Positions 43,177-51,948 of a stretch of 64,000 bases of DNA are shown here, piece after piece. The notes under the pieces were generated by a model. That model did no database searches and was not told the origin of the DNA. It was given only the letters and a program-made list of their open reading frames with translations. The first letter of the stretch is position 1, and each line of letters begins with the position of its first letter. The stretch comes from Holophagaceae bacterium. Its GTDB lineage: Bacteria > Acidobacteriota > Holophagae > Holophagales > Holophagaceae. Made by a program: the position numbers and the translations under genes. The DNA is taken from positions 120,935-184,934 of the forward strand of contig JALRCU010000041.1 of the NCBI GenBank assembly GCA_023257195.1. The letters are read 5' to 3'.

Positions 43177-46152
43177 ATGAACAACCGAAAAAATACCCCC
43201 ATCTATTTGGCTGCCCTGAGTGCTTTTTCATTGGCACTAGTTGGCCAAAGTTCCTCCGTTACAACCTCAGATCTTAAAGGAACCATTAGTGGGCCTAATG
43301 GACAGGTCATTGCCAAAGCAATGGTACGACTAACTTCCGAGAGTACCAATCAAATCCGCACCGCAGTATCTGATGAAAACGGTAATTATTCATTCCGCCT
43401 GGTTAATCCTGGATCTTACTCCATCGCCATAGAAGCCGAGGGTTTTGCCCCTAAAAAGTTCGGTAATCTTTCTTTACGGTTGGCTTCTACATTGGATTTT
43501 GACATAACCCTTACCAAGGAGGATGTCTCCGCTACCGTCGAAGTTACCAGCCAAGGTCTGGGTATCGATCCAACCCGAACGCAGGTTTCGACAACAATTT
43601 CTAATGATGCCATTATGAATCTCCCCATTAATCGCAGAGACTTTGCGTCCTTCAGCTTGACGGCTCCTGGAGTCACAGAAGCCAATGGACCCGAGAGTCG
43701 CAAAGGCGGTGCTGCAACGGATTCAGGGCTTTCATTTGCAGGTATCAATCCAAGATCCAACAATATTATGGTCGATGGATTAGACAACAACGACCTTGCG
43801 GTTGGTGCTGCAAGAACAACTTTTGGCCAAGATTCTATTCAAGAATTTCAAATTGTGACCAACGGCTTTAGTGCCGAATATGGCCGTGCGGCCGGTGGAA
43901 CCCTTAATGTGATCACCAAGAGCGGAGGAAATGATTATCAGGGTTCTGCATTCTATTTTGGTCGACGTGCCCGCTTTGATTCTAAACTCCCGATATCGGC
44001 CGCCAATTCTTCTACCAGTCAAAATCAATATGGATTTAGCGTGAGTGGTCCTATTGTTAAGGATCAACTTTTCTATTTTGTTTCTGTTGAAAAATTAGAT
44101 AAAGATGATGCAGCTAATGTCGCCTTCAGTAGCAATGCCACCACCAATGCGGCCATAATTGCAGCTGTTGCGGCTAAGGGTTTTACCATCACATCAGGTT
44201 CTTCCCCCTACAAGGAAGCATCGACTTCCAATTTGGTTAAATTTGACTATTTACTCTCTTCGGATCAGCGTCTTAGTGTTCGCTATTCCCACACGGAAGA
44301 ATTTAATGGTAAACAACTAGATTTTGGTGGACAGACGGATCGAAGTGCAGGCGGTGCAAGAGACATTACCGATGACACCTTCAGCCTCAATCATCAATGG
44401 ACATCTACTAATTGGGTCAATGAATTTCGCTATATGTACTCCATGCGCGATCATTCCTTGTTGAGTTTGGATACAGCCAATACCCCCTATGTAAGCATCA
44501 TTGGTGTGGCCACTTTTGGTTCCCATCGTTTCTTACCTCAATTGAGAACGGAAAAAAGCCGTCAAGTAGCTGACACCTTCTCATTTTTCACCAAAAACCA
44601 TGCCTTCAAAATCGGATTTGATGTTCTTGAGACTCAAATTAAAGGTCAACTCCCCCTGCAGTTTGGTGGGATATATCGGTTTGGTGGTTTTCCTGCTAGT
44701 TCAGGTATTCCATACACAGATGGCTTGACAGCGTTCAACAACAACGCGCCGCTTGTATTTGCCCAAAATTTCGGCATGAGTCAAAACAGCCCTGAAGTAA
44801 GCTATGTCAGCACCTTCATTCAAGACGATTGGGAAGTCACCAAAGACTTCACCTTAAAATTAGGTTTACGCTACGACCGAGAAGGATTGCCTGATTTTCT
44901 TTCTAAATCAACGGGGCAAGTACCTGCGGCTTACACCGCCTTAGCAACTCCGGACTACACAACGTCTTTGGGAGCTAACATTGGGCCTGTTCGAATTGCA
45001 AAAACTCTTCAACAATACAACTTTGACAAGAACCTCACGGCTTCTGTTACTAATTCAAGTTCACGCGTCTCACCTCGACTTTCATTCAGTTGGCAAGCCG
45101 CTTCAGATCTACGATTATACGGCGGCTACGGCGTTTTCTCGGGTCGTACGCAAATAGGACCGCTCGCTGCGCTTTCGATCTCCAACGGTACCGATATGCG
45201 GACCTATATCCTTCAAGGCATTCCTGCTTTCGCAGTCTTTAGTAATGCACTCGGTAATACCAACAGGCGGTTTCAAGTTGAGCCCACAGCCAGTCCGCTC
45301 ACGGGAATCTTCCCATCGCTACTCTTGCCTGGAAAAATCAATATGTCTCGAAGCATTCAAGCCAATGCGGGTGCAGAGTACAACTACTCCAACACGCTTA
45401 AGCTCACTTTAGACCTGGTTCACTCCAACGGTGACGGATTTTTGCAGGTTCGTGACGCTAATCCAACCGTTCTTAATCCCTACGCTAACTTTGCTGCAGC
45501 CAACTCTTCGACGAATCCTTGGGTTCGTCGTCCTGATGTACGATACGGATCAGTCTTTTTATATGATTCTTCGGGTTCAAGTTCCTACAATGCTGCCACG
45601 CTAGGACTTAATTGGCGTCCACAATCAAATTTTGCTTTGAATGCCAATTACACTTTCAGCCGTGCGATGGATAACTACATTGACTGGTTAACGGACTACT
45701 ATCCCAATAATCCTTATGATCTTGCGGGTGAACAAGGTCCCTCCAATCAAGATCAACGTCATCGATTCAATCTGACCATGATTTATTCCAAAGATACTTG
45801 GACATTCTCCATGATCGGGAAGATGTTCTCTGGACGACCCTGGAATGTCTTTGCGGGTGCTGACCTCAATAATAACGGTGACGGTGGCGCAGGAGATCGA
45901 CCGGCCGGTGTCGGTCGAAATTCTGAGTACCTACCAAGTAGTCATAATATTGATCTTCGAGTTGCAAAGTCTTTTGCACTCAAGGGTAAGCAGAAATTTG
46001 AATTGATGGTTGATGTCTTCAATGTGACCAATCACTACACCGTTACTCGAGTTCAAAACGTGGCGGCGATCACCTCAACTTTTGGCCAACCGATAGCCCA
46101 GAGTTATGACTTCAGACGCCAGTTCCAGTTTGGAGCCCGCTTTAGTTGGTAA
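43177..46152 (+). CDS. TonB-dependent receptor, Oar/carboxypeptidase-regulatory-like type
   Basis: 991 residues with a signal peptide. Order of domains: an N-terminal CarboxypepD_reg-like beta-sandwich (~30-120: LKGTISGPNGQVIAKAMVRL, DENGNYSFRLVNPGSYSI), a TonB plug (~150-250: INRRDFASFSLTAPGV, NNIMVDGLDNND, GFSAEYGRAAGGTLNVITKSGGN) and a large beta-barrel ending in the aromatic FGARFSW typical of outer-membrane proteins. Such receptors import large substrates such as peptides, glycans or siderophores; the substrate here is unknown. Strong ribosome-binding site AAAGGA upstream. It is a single gene with its own terminator. Confidence 0.92.
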   Translation: MNNRKNTPIYLAALSAFSLALVGQSSSVTTSDLKGTISGPNGQVIAKAMVRLTSESTNQIRTAVSDENGNYSFRLVNPGSYSIAIEAEGFAPKKFGNLSLRLASTLDFDITLTKEDVSATVEVTSQGLGIDPTRTQVSTTISNDAIMNLPINRRDFASFSLTAPGVTEANGPESRKGGAATDSGLSFAGINPRSNNIMVDGLDNNDLAVGAARTTFGQDSIQEFQIVTNGFSAEYGRAAGGTLNVITKSGGNDYQGSAFYFGRRARFDSKLPISAANSSTSQNQYGFSVSGPIVKDQLFYFVSVEKLDKDDAANVAFSSNATTNAAIIAAVAAKGFTITSGSSPYKEASTSNLVKFDYLLSSDQRLSVRYSHTEEFNGKQLDFGGQTDRSAGGARDITDDTFSLNHQWTSTNWVNEFRYMYSMRDHSLLSLDTANTPYVSIIGVATFGSHRFLPQLRTEKSRQVADTFSFFTKNHAFKIGFDVLETQIKGQLPLQFGGIYRFGGFPASSGIPYTDGLTAFNNNAPLVFAQNFGMSQNSPEVSYVSTFIQDDWEVTKDFTLKLGLRYDREGLPDFLSKSTGQVPAAYTALATPDYTTSLGANIGPVRIAKTLQQYNFDKNLTASVTNSSSRVSPRLSFSWQAASDLRLYGGYGVFSGRTQIGPLAALSISNGTDMRTYILQGIPAFAVFSNALGNTNRRFQVEPTASPLTGIFPSLLLPGKINMSRSIQANAGAEYNYSNTLKLTLDLVHSNGDGFLQVRDANPTVLNPYANFAAANSSTNPWVRRPDVRYGSVFLYDSSGSSSYNAATLGLNWRPQSNFALNANYTFSRAMDNYIDWLTDYYPNNPYDLAGEQGPSNQDQRHRFNLTMIYSKDTWTFSMIGKMFSGRPWNVFAGADLNNNGDGGAGDRPAGVGRNSEYLPSSHNIDLRVAKSFALKGKQKFELMVDVFNVTNHYTVTRVQNVAAITSTFGQPIAQSYDFRRQFQFGARFSW

Positions 46153-46168
46153 GTTAGAGTCAGTTCAT

Positions 46169-46198
46169 AAAAAAAGGTGCCTATGGGCACCTTTTTTT
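46169..46198 (+). terminator. rho-independent terminator of the TonB receptor gene
   Basis: AAAAAAGGTGCC, loop TAT, GGGCACCTTTTTTT, starting 17 bases after the receptor stop. Confidence 0.9.
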
Positions 46199-46251
46199 AT
46201 TTTAAGGGATCGAAGATCGGGGGCTAGACTAAAAGGAATAAGGATTTTGAT

Positions 46252-47271
46252 ATGAAACTCATTACTTTTAGACATTTGGGACAATCGAAGATCGGAGCGG
46301 TCGTCAGCGATAATCAAGGCATTGATTTTTCAAAACTCGATGAGCCAATATCGCTCACTATGCTCGAGCTGATCGAGAATCATCCTCACTATTTACCAAG
46401 ACTCAAAAAAGCTCTTGCGTCCCCACCTCCATCAACCCTTTTCGATCTTTCTGACGTAGAAATTCTTAGCCCCCTTCCCAATCCTATTTCGATGCGAGAT
46501 GCTTACGCCTTTCGCCAACATGTCGCCACAGCTCGAAAAAACCGAGGGCTTGAGATGATCCCCGAATTCGACCTGTTCCCTGTCACCTATTTCACCAATC
46601 ATTTAGCCATCACCGGTCCAGGCAAAGTTCTTGTTCAAGGGCATCATCTGATGAAATTGGATTATGAACTTGAAGTCGCCATCGTTCTAGGAAAACCGCT
46701 TTGGAATGCAACGATCGAAGAATGTGATGATGCCATTTTTGGATATATGATCATGAATGACTGGAGCGCTCGTTATCTTCAAATGGAAGAGATGAAATTA
46801 TCCTTGGGGCCCGCAAAAGGCAAGGACTTTGCAACCAGTTTGGGTCCTTGGTTGGTCACGAAAGATGAACTGAGCCTACGATCGACCCCTACTGGTGATG
46901 TACTTGAGGCAAGCATGAAAGCTTTTCTGAATAATAAACTCTTATCGGAGGGAAATTCCAACTCAATGAATTGGACTTTTGCTCAGATTTTACAAAGAAC
47001 CTCTTACGGAATTCATCTGAGGCCTGGAGAAGTCGTTGGATCGGGGACCGTGGGTAGTGGTTGTCTTTTAGAATTGAATGGCTCTAAGATTACTGACAAT
47101 CTATGGCTTAAGCCTGGAGATGAGGTAAGGATGGAAATCACGGGCTTGGGATCTTTATCGAATACGATTGTACGCCAAGAAGAGCGGCTTCAAGGGGTAG
47201 CTCCCACGCTTCTGGGCGGCTCCCTGGGTAATCTTTTTGGTCAAACCCCCACTGGCGAATCTGGAAATTAG
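46252..47271 (+). CDS. fumarylacetoacetase / FAA hydrolase family protein
   Basis: 339 residues. Fold motifs: LDYELEVAIVLGKPLWNA (metal-binding glutamates), GYMIMNDWSARYLQMEEM, GPAKGKDFATSLGPWLVT and VGSGTVGSGC. It probably cleaves fumarylacetoacetate in the last step of tyrosine breakdown. This fits its neighbours, homogentisate dioxygenase on the opposite strand and a flavin reductase-like gene 11 bases downstream. AAGGA lies about seven bases before the start. Confidence 0.88.
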   Translation: MKLITFRHLGQSKIGAVVSDNQGIDFSKLDEPISLTMLELIENHPHYLPRLKKALASPPPSTLFDLSDVEILSPLPNPISMRDAYAFRQHVATARKNRGLEMIPEFDLFPVTYFTNHLAITGPGKVLVQGHHLMKLDYELEVAIVLGKPLWNATIEECDDAIFGYMIMNDWSARYLQMEEMKLSLGPAKGKDFATSLGPWLVTKDELSLRSTPTGDVLEASMKAFLNNKLLSEGNSNSMNWTFAQILQRTSYGIHLRPGEVVGSGTVGSGCLLELNGSKITDNLWLKPGDEVRMEITGLGSLSNTIVRQEERLQGVAPTLLGGSLGNLFGQTPTGESGN

Positions 47272-47282
47272 GTGAATCTCTA

Positions 47283-48134
47283 ATGAAAACCATTGAAGCA
47301 AAGAGCCTCAGCCCCATCGAGACCAACGCATGGCTTTGTGGAGGAATTACGCCAAGACCTATTGCTTTGGTCAGCACAATCAACAGCGAAGGAAGTCGAA
47401 ACCTTGCTCCTTTTTCCTTTTTTAATGCTTTTGGGAGTAATCCGCCCACCATTGCCTTTGCTCCCAATAGACGGGGTCGAGATGGGAGTTTGAAAGATAC
47501 TTATCGAAACATTAAATCAACAGAACAGTTTGTCGTAGCCACTGTTAGTTTTGCAATGACTGAACAGATGAATATTAGCTCAGCGGACTATCCACCAAAT
47601 TTCGATGAATTTGTTAAATCAGGACTTACTCCAGAAAAAGCAAAGATGATTCAGCCTGCTTTAGTAAAAGAGAGTCCTTTTCAAATGGAATGTCGGTTGA
47701 ATCAGATTATTGAATTAGGATCTGGTCCAGGATCGGGATTAATGATTATCGGTGAAGTTCTTTGTTTCCATATCTCTGAAGATTGTCTTCTAAATAACCT
47801 CCCCGATCCAGAGCGTTTAGATCAAATCGGGCGCAATGGAGGCGCCTACTACACACGAGCGCATGGAGAAGCTTTATTTAAAGTCGCTAAGCCTATGGGA
47901 GAGCCTATTGGCTACGATGCCCTTCCTGACTGCCTGAAGACTGCTACTTTTCTTACGGCTAATGATTTGGGCCGTTTAGCCAACAGCGATCATAAGCCCT
48001 CTTTTATGGGCCTTCGGTCACCCGAAGATGCCCAAATGACTAAACCTCATCTAGAGCAATACATTACCGAAGCTATTCACAATCATCGCCTGGAAGATGC
48101 TTGGTATTGGATTCATATCTATTCTGCAGAATAA
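47283..48134 (+). CDS. flavin reductase-like domain protein
   Basis: 283 residues of the FMN-binding split-barrel family: ITPRPIALVSTINSEGSRNLAPFSFFNAFGSNPP is the flavin-binding start, and GEVLCFHISED a later strand. Homologues are flavin reductases or bind FMN without known reductase role. It sits directly after the fumarylacetoacetase gene; a similar neighbourhood occurs in other phyla, suggesting a link to aromatic amino-acid breakdown. The exact reaction is unknown. Confidence 0.82.
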   Translation: MKTIEAKSLSPIETNAWLCGGITPRPIALVSTINSEGSRNLAPFSFFNAFGSNPPTIAFAPNRRGRDGSLKDTYRNIKSTEQFVVATVSFAMTEQMNISSADYPPNFDEFVKSGLTPEKAKMIQPALVKESPFQMECRLNQIIELGSGPGSGLMIIGEVLCFHISEDCLLNNLPDPERLDQIGRNGGAYYTRAHGEALFKVAKPMGEPIGYDALPDCLKTATFLTANDLGRLANSDHKPSFMGLRSPEDAQMTKPHLEQYITEAIHNHRLEDAWYWIHIYSAE

Positions 48135-48138
48135 ACAA

Positions 48139-48163
48139 AGAAGACTCCCATGGGGACTCTTCT
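48139..48163 (-). terminator. hairpin between convergent flavin reductase-like gene and hmgA
   Basis: AGAAGACTCCC, loop ATG, GGGACTCTTCT: an 11-base stem with one mismatch. On the minus strand it is followed by a T-rich stretch (CTTTGTTTATT), so it best serves hmgA. Confidence 0.6.
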
Positions 48164-48186
48164 AAGCTTGGTTATAGTTGATAACA

Positions 48187-49350
48187 CTATTTCCAAGACG
48201 CCCAATAATTGACCGTTTCAACCGCCACAGCTGCAGGTGTAGGATGCAGATAATGAAGAGTATCGACCATCACGGCGACTTCGTTAGTACGGTCTTTGGT
48301 GCGAGATAGTGGAATAGCTTTTGGGTGTGGTCCATGATGAATGCCGGTAGGGTGCCACGTAACCATGCCTGCCCCAATACCGTCGCGACTAAAAAATTCA
48401 CCTTCGCTATAAAAAATGACTTCGTCAAAATCAATATTTCGGTGAAAGAAGGGAACTCGCATAGCATTTTCATCTTCTTCAAAAGGCCTCGGCAAGAAAG
48501 TGCAAACGACAAAATGGGTCCCTAAAAAAGTCGTATGTACACTTGGGGGCAGGTGATAACGATGACTGGTAACGGGACGAATATCTTTAACATTAATTCT
48601 CATTACCGTTAGGTCACCTTTCCAACCAACAGCATCAAGTGGTTGAAAAGGATAGGTAACTTTAGTGATTTGATTTTCACGCTTGATATGAACTTGATGC
48701 AGACCAGGGGTATCTTGATAGGTTGAAATTTCAGGGGTATCAATCATAGCGGGATCGAATAGCGCATTGGGGCCTAACATGCCCCGATCAGGAATATTAA
48801 TCTCACTAAAACCCTCGATTAATAGATACATCTGATCCCCTAGGTCAGGCATAAATCGATACGTCGTCCCACGAGGAATAGTGATGTAGTCTCCCTTGGC
48901 ATAAATCAGCTGGCCAAAGTCAGTTTCTAAAAGACCAGAGCCTTGGTGAATAAAATAAAGGTCATCTCCATCAGCATTTCGGTAATAGAATGGCATCGAC
49001 TTCGGACTGACCAGATGAAGAGCTACATCGTGATTTTTTAAAAAACAGATTGGTTTGAAAGTATCTTCCTGGCTACCTAGAGCTGAAGATTTAAGGGCAG
49101 CTGACAGATCCTTGGAATCGGTAGCGGCTTTAATGAAATGATTCAAATTATAACTTCTTGGCTTTAGTGGTCCATCAATCTCAGTCCAATTAGTAGGAGG
49201 GTGTTGTCGATAAAGATGGGAAACCTTCCCATAAAATCCTTGACGTCCATGCTCTTCTTCAAACGTACCAGGCGGAAGAGATACATGCGCTTGACGAGAA
49301 TGAATCCCTTTTCGCAGAGGGAATAACGGAGATGATTTTTTGCTACTCAT
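48187..49350 (-). CDS. hmgA: homogentisate 1,2-dioxygenase
   Basis: 387 residues, cupin fold. It shows the HmgA C-terminal iron region FFHRNIDFDEVIFYSEGEFF and VTWHPTGIHHGPHP, and the upstream cupin DDLYFIHQGSGLLETDFG ... GDYITIPRGTTYRF. It opens the ring of homogentisate to maleylacetoacetate in Tyr/Phe breakdown. It is shorter than the ~430-445 residue enzymes of Pseudomonas and human, matching a shorter bacterial subgroup. It follows pruA by 34 bases on the same strand; AAAGG lies seven bases before the start. Confidence 0.87.
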   Translation of the reverse strand: MSSKKSSPLFPLRKGIHSRQAHVSLPPGTFEEEHGRQGFYGKVSHLYRQHPPTNWTEIDGPLKPRSYNLNHFIKAATDSKDLSAALKSSALGSQEDTFKPICFLKNHDVALHLVSPKSMPFYYRNADGDDLYFIHQGSGLLETDFGQLIYAKGDYITIPRGTTYRFMPDLGDQMYLLIEGFSEINIPDRGMLGPNALFDPAMIDTPEISTYQDTPGLHQVHIKRENQITKVTYPFQPLDAVGWKGDLTVMRINVKDIRPVTSHRYHLPPSVHTTFLGTHFVVCTFLPRPFEEDENAMRVPFFHRNIDFDEVIFYSEGEFFSRDGIGAGMVTWHPTGIHHGPHPKAIPLSRTKDRTNEVAVMVDTLHYLHPTPAAVAVETVNYWASWK

Positions 49351-49384
49351 AGAAAGACCTTTTGTTGTGATTTATATTACTTGA

Positions 49385-51013
49385 CTAATCTTTTCCCATA
49401 TAGGGGTACTTGTAATCCGTTGGTGGACGATGAGTTTCTTTAATGGTCCTCGGGCTGATCCATCGAAGGAGATTCAGCATCGATCCTCCCTTATCATTCG
49501 TACCGCTAGCTCGGGCACCTCCAAAGGGTTGTTGACCGACCATAGCCCCTGTGGGCTTATCATTAAGATAAAAATTACCTGCACTATAACGAAGAGCCTT
49601 GGTAGCCTCTTCAAGTGCCGATCGGTCTTGGGCAAATACTGCTCCGGTAAGTGCATAGTGAGTGGATTGATCTACAACCGAGAACATGTCTACCCATTGT
49701 GCATCAGGATAAACATATACAGTGAGGATGGGTCCGAAGAGTTCTGTACACATTGTTGAATACTTAGGGTTATCAGTGTGAATAATTGTCGGACGAACAA
49801 AATAACCCTCACGATCATCACAGATGCCTCCCGCAAGAATACGAGTTCCAGCCGTGTGCCGGGCTTCTTCGATAGCTTTCTTATGGGTTTCAAAACTTGG
49901 AGCATCAATAACGGCTCCCATAAAATTTGTGAAGTCAGAAACATCACCGATCTTTATTGACTCAACCACCTCGATTAATTCTGTTTGTATTTGAGACCAA
50001 ATACTTTGCGGAATATAAGCCCGGCTAGAGGCTGAACATTTTTGACCTTGGTATTCAAATGAGCCTCGGACCATCGCAGTAATCAGCGCCTTAGGATCAG
50101 CAGAAGGATGGGCCAAGATAAAATCTTTTCCGCCTGTTTCACCCACAAGCCTAGGGTAATCACGATATTGGTGAATTCGATCACCTACTGTTTTCCACAT
50201 GTTCTGAAAAACAGAAGTGGATCCCGTGAAATGAATTCCCCCCAGATCCCTTTGTTGGAGTATCTGAGATCCAATCTGTGCACCAGAGCCATAAACTAGA
50301 TTAATAACACCATCAGGAAGCCCCGCTTCCGTTAGAAGTTGCATTAAGTAATGAGCGCTCAGGGTTGAGGTGCTAGCGGGCTTCCAAACTACGGTATTTC
50401 CGCAAAGTGCAGGGGCACACGAAAGATTGGCTGCAATAGATGTGAAATTAAAGGGTGATACGGCAAAAATAAACCCCTCGAGTGGTCGATGATCAAGTCG
50501 GTTATGAACCTCGGGAGTAGATATGGGTTGAAGTTGGAGTGCTTTTTCATAAAAGTGAACATTGAAACGGAAAAAATCAATCAATTCACATGCAGCATCG
50601 ATCTCTGCCTGATGAGCAGTTTTGCTTTGGCCCAACATGGTGGACGCGTTGATTCGATCACGCCAAGGACCAGCGAGGAGATCCGCGGCTTTCAGAAAGA
50701 TTTGAGCTCTCTTTTCCCAAGGCCAAGAAGACCATTCATGGTGAACATTCAGAGCCGCTTTGATAGCCGACTGAACCTCGCTATCACCAGCTTGATGATA
50801 TTGACCCACCACGTGTTGGTGACGATGCGGCATAATCGCCTGTCCCGTCCGACCTGTACGAACAGCCTTACCGTTGATCCATAAAGGCATATCAATCTGC
50901 TCAGAGGACATATTTGTCAACGTGGCTTGAAGCATCTTTCGATCAGTGCTTCCCGGCTCGTAGTTTTTTACAGGCTCATTAATAGGCTCTTGAATCTTCA
51001 GTAGATCTGACAT
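49385..51013 (-). CDS. pruA: L-glutamate gamma-semialdehyde (P5C) dehydrogenase
   Basis: 542 residues from ATG 51013 (the frame is open to 51100 but that overlaps the HU-like gene). ALDH fold: LVGETGGKDFI (catalytic Glu), FEYQGQKCSASSRAYIP (catalytic Cys) and a C-terminal QPFGGARASGTNDK. It oxidises glutamate semialdehyde to glutamate in proline and arginine breakdown. Length and N-terminus resemble the eukaryotic ALDH4A1-type stand-alone enzyme; no proline dehydrogenase gene is in the window. It lies between an HU-like gene and hmgA. Confidence 0.92.
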   Translation of the reverse strand: MSDLLKIQEPINEPVKNYEPGSTDRKMLQATLTNMSSEQIDMPLWINGKAVRTGRTGQAIMPHRHQHVVGQYHQAGDSEVQSAIKAALNVHHEWSSWPWEKRAQIFLKAADLLAGPWRDRINASTMLGQSKTAHQAEIDAACELIDFFRFNVHFYEKALQLQPISTPEVHNRLDHRPLEGFIFAVSPFNFTSIAANLSCAPALCGNTVVWKPASTSTLSAHYLMQLLTEAGLPDGVINLVYGSGAQIGSQILQQRDLGGIHFTGSTSVFQNMWKTVGDRIHQYRDYPRLVGETGGKDFILAHPSADPKALITAMVRGSFEYQGQKCSASSRAYIPQSIWSQIQTELIEVVESIKIGDVSDFTNFMGAVIDAPSFETHKKAIEEARHTAGTRILAGGICDDREGYFVRPTIIHTDNPKYSTMCTELFGPILTVYVYPDAQWVDMFSVVDQSTHYALTGAVFAQDRSALEEATKALRYSAGNFYLNDKPTGAMVGQQPFGGARASGTNDKGGSMLNLLRWISPRTIKETHRPPTDYKYPYMGKD

Positions 51014-51035
51014 ATTACAGGGCCTTTCCAAAGAT

Positions 51036-51329
51036 TTAGATGGATTCTTTGAGATGCTTAGAGGCTTTAAAAATAACTTTTTTTCGGGCGGGTATCGCAA
51101 TTTGTTGGCCCGTCTTGGGATTGCGGCCTATCTTAGGTTTCGTATCACGAACTTCAAGAACGCCAAGACCAAAAAAATTAACGCGATGTCCTGCGGTCAG
51201 TTCAGCAACCATTTTGTCTCGAACACGATCTAATATGATGCGCGCTTTCACTTTTGAAATATCTTGTTCTTCGGCTAGTCGAGAAGCTAGATCCGCTATT
51301 CCTACCGTTCGATTGAGGACTTTAGTCAT
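51036..51329 (-). CDS. second HU/IHF-like DNA-binding protein
   Basis: 97 residues from ATG 51329, which has GGAG six bases upstream; the frame is open to 51341. The arm motif reads FFGLGVLEVRDTKPKIGRNPKTGQQIAIPARKKVIFKASK, with GRNP conserved. It is more divergent than the HU gene at 14105. It lies 19 bases after rplI and 22 before pruA, an unusual operon position for an HU gene. Confidence 0.88.
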   Translation of the reverse strand: MTKVLNRTVGIADLASRLAEEQDISKVKARIILDRVRDKMVAELTAGHRVNFFGLGVLEVRDTKPKIGRNPKTGQQIAIPARKKVIFKASKHLKESI

Positions 51330-51348
51330 GATGAGCTCCAATCATTAA

Positions 51349-51807
51349 TTAAGCTTTTTCATTTTCTTTAAGAGCTACGACGTCTACTTCAATGGAGGCT
51401 GTAATGCCGGAATACACCTTGACCTCAATCGAATGAATACCCAGGCTTTTGATTCGCCCTGCATTAATTTGATGCTTATCGATTTTAAATCCCTTTTCAA
51501 GCAAAAGTGAAGCAACTTCCGCATTGGTCACACTTCCGAATAAGTGGCCGTTTTCCCCCACTTTTTTGGAAATAATAACTTTAACACCCGAGAGTTTGAT
51601 CTTGATTTGCTCTGCCTCGAGTACTTCGGTCGCTCGAATTTTCTGGGCTTTCTCTTTTTCCAATTCGATTTGGCGCTTATTGCCTGCCGTCACAGGAATA
51701 CCAATTTTGTTAGGTAATAAAAAATTACGTGCATATCCGGGCTTCACATTAACAATATCTCCGCGGCTTCCGAGACTAATAAGATTTTCAATTAATAGAA
51801 TTTCCAT
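51349..51807 (-). CDS. rplI: 50S ribosomal protein L9
   Basis: 152 residues. N-terminal domain MEILLIENLISLGSRGDIVNVKPGYARNFLLP, long connecting helix and C-terminal domain with VGENGHLFGSVTNAEVA. Binds 23S rRNA. In many bacteria it follows rpsF and rpsR; here it follows a DegT gene instead. Confidence 0.96.
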   Translation of the reverse strand: MEILLIENLISLGSRGDIVNVKPGYARNFLLPNKIGIPVTAGNKRQIELEKEKAQKIRATEVLEAEQIKIKLSGVKVIISKKVGENGHLFGSVTNAEVASLLLEKGFKIDKHQINAGRIKSLGIHSIEVKVYSGITASIEVDVVALKENEKA

Positions 51808-51865
51808 AAATCCACATCCTTATGTGAAGGGGAGTCAGCGCTTGTGCGTTGTTCCAATTTGGTTA

Positions 51866-51901
51866 GGCAATCTTTGGATTGCCAAAGAGAAGAATCTCTT
51901 T
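51866..51901. promoter_or_regulatory. two adjacent hairpins in the rplI leader
   Basis: GGCAATC-TTTG-GATTGCC (51866-51883) directly followed by AAAGAG-AAGAAT-CTCTTT (51884-51901), 59 bases upstream of rplI. Both stems are perfect. They could be a leader control element, an attenuator, or the degT terminator region; there is no long T run. Confidence 0.45.
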
Positions 51902-51948
51902 GTCCCTCATGAGGTTAGACTCAGTACTTAATAATACCCTAAAATACC

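Noticed and set aside
51014..51100. Longer N-terminus for pruA
   Set aside because: The extra residues lie within the HU-like gene and have no family similarity.
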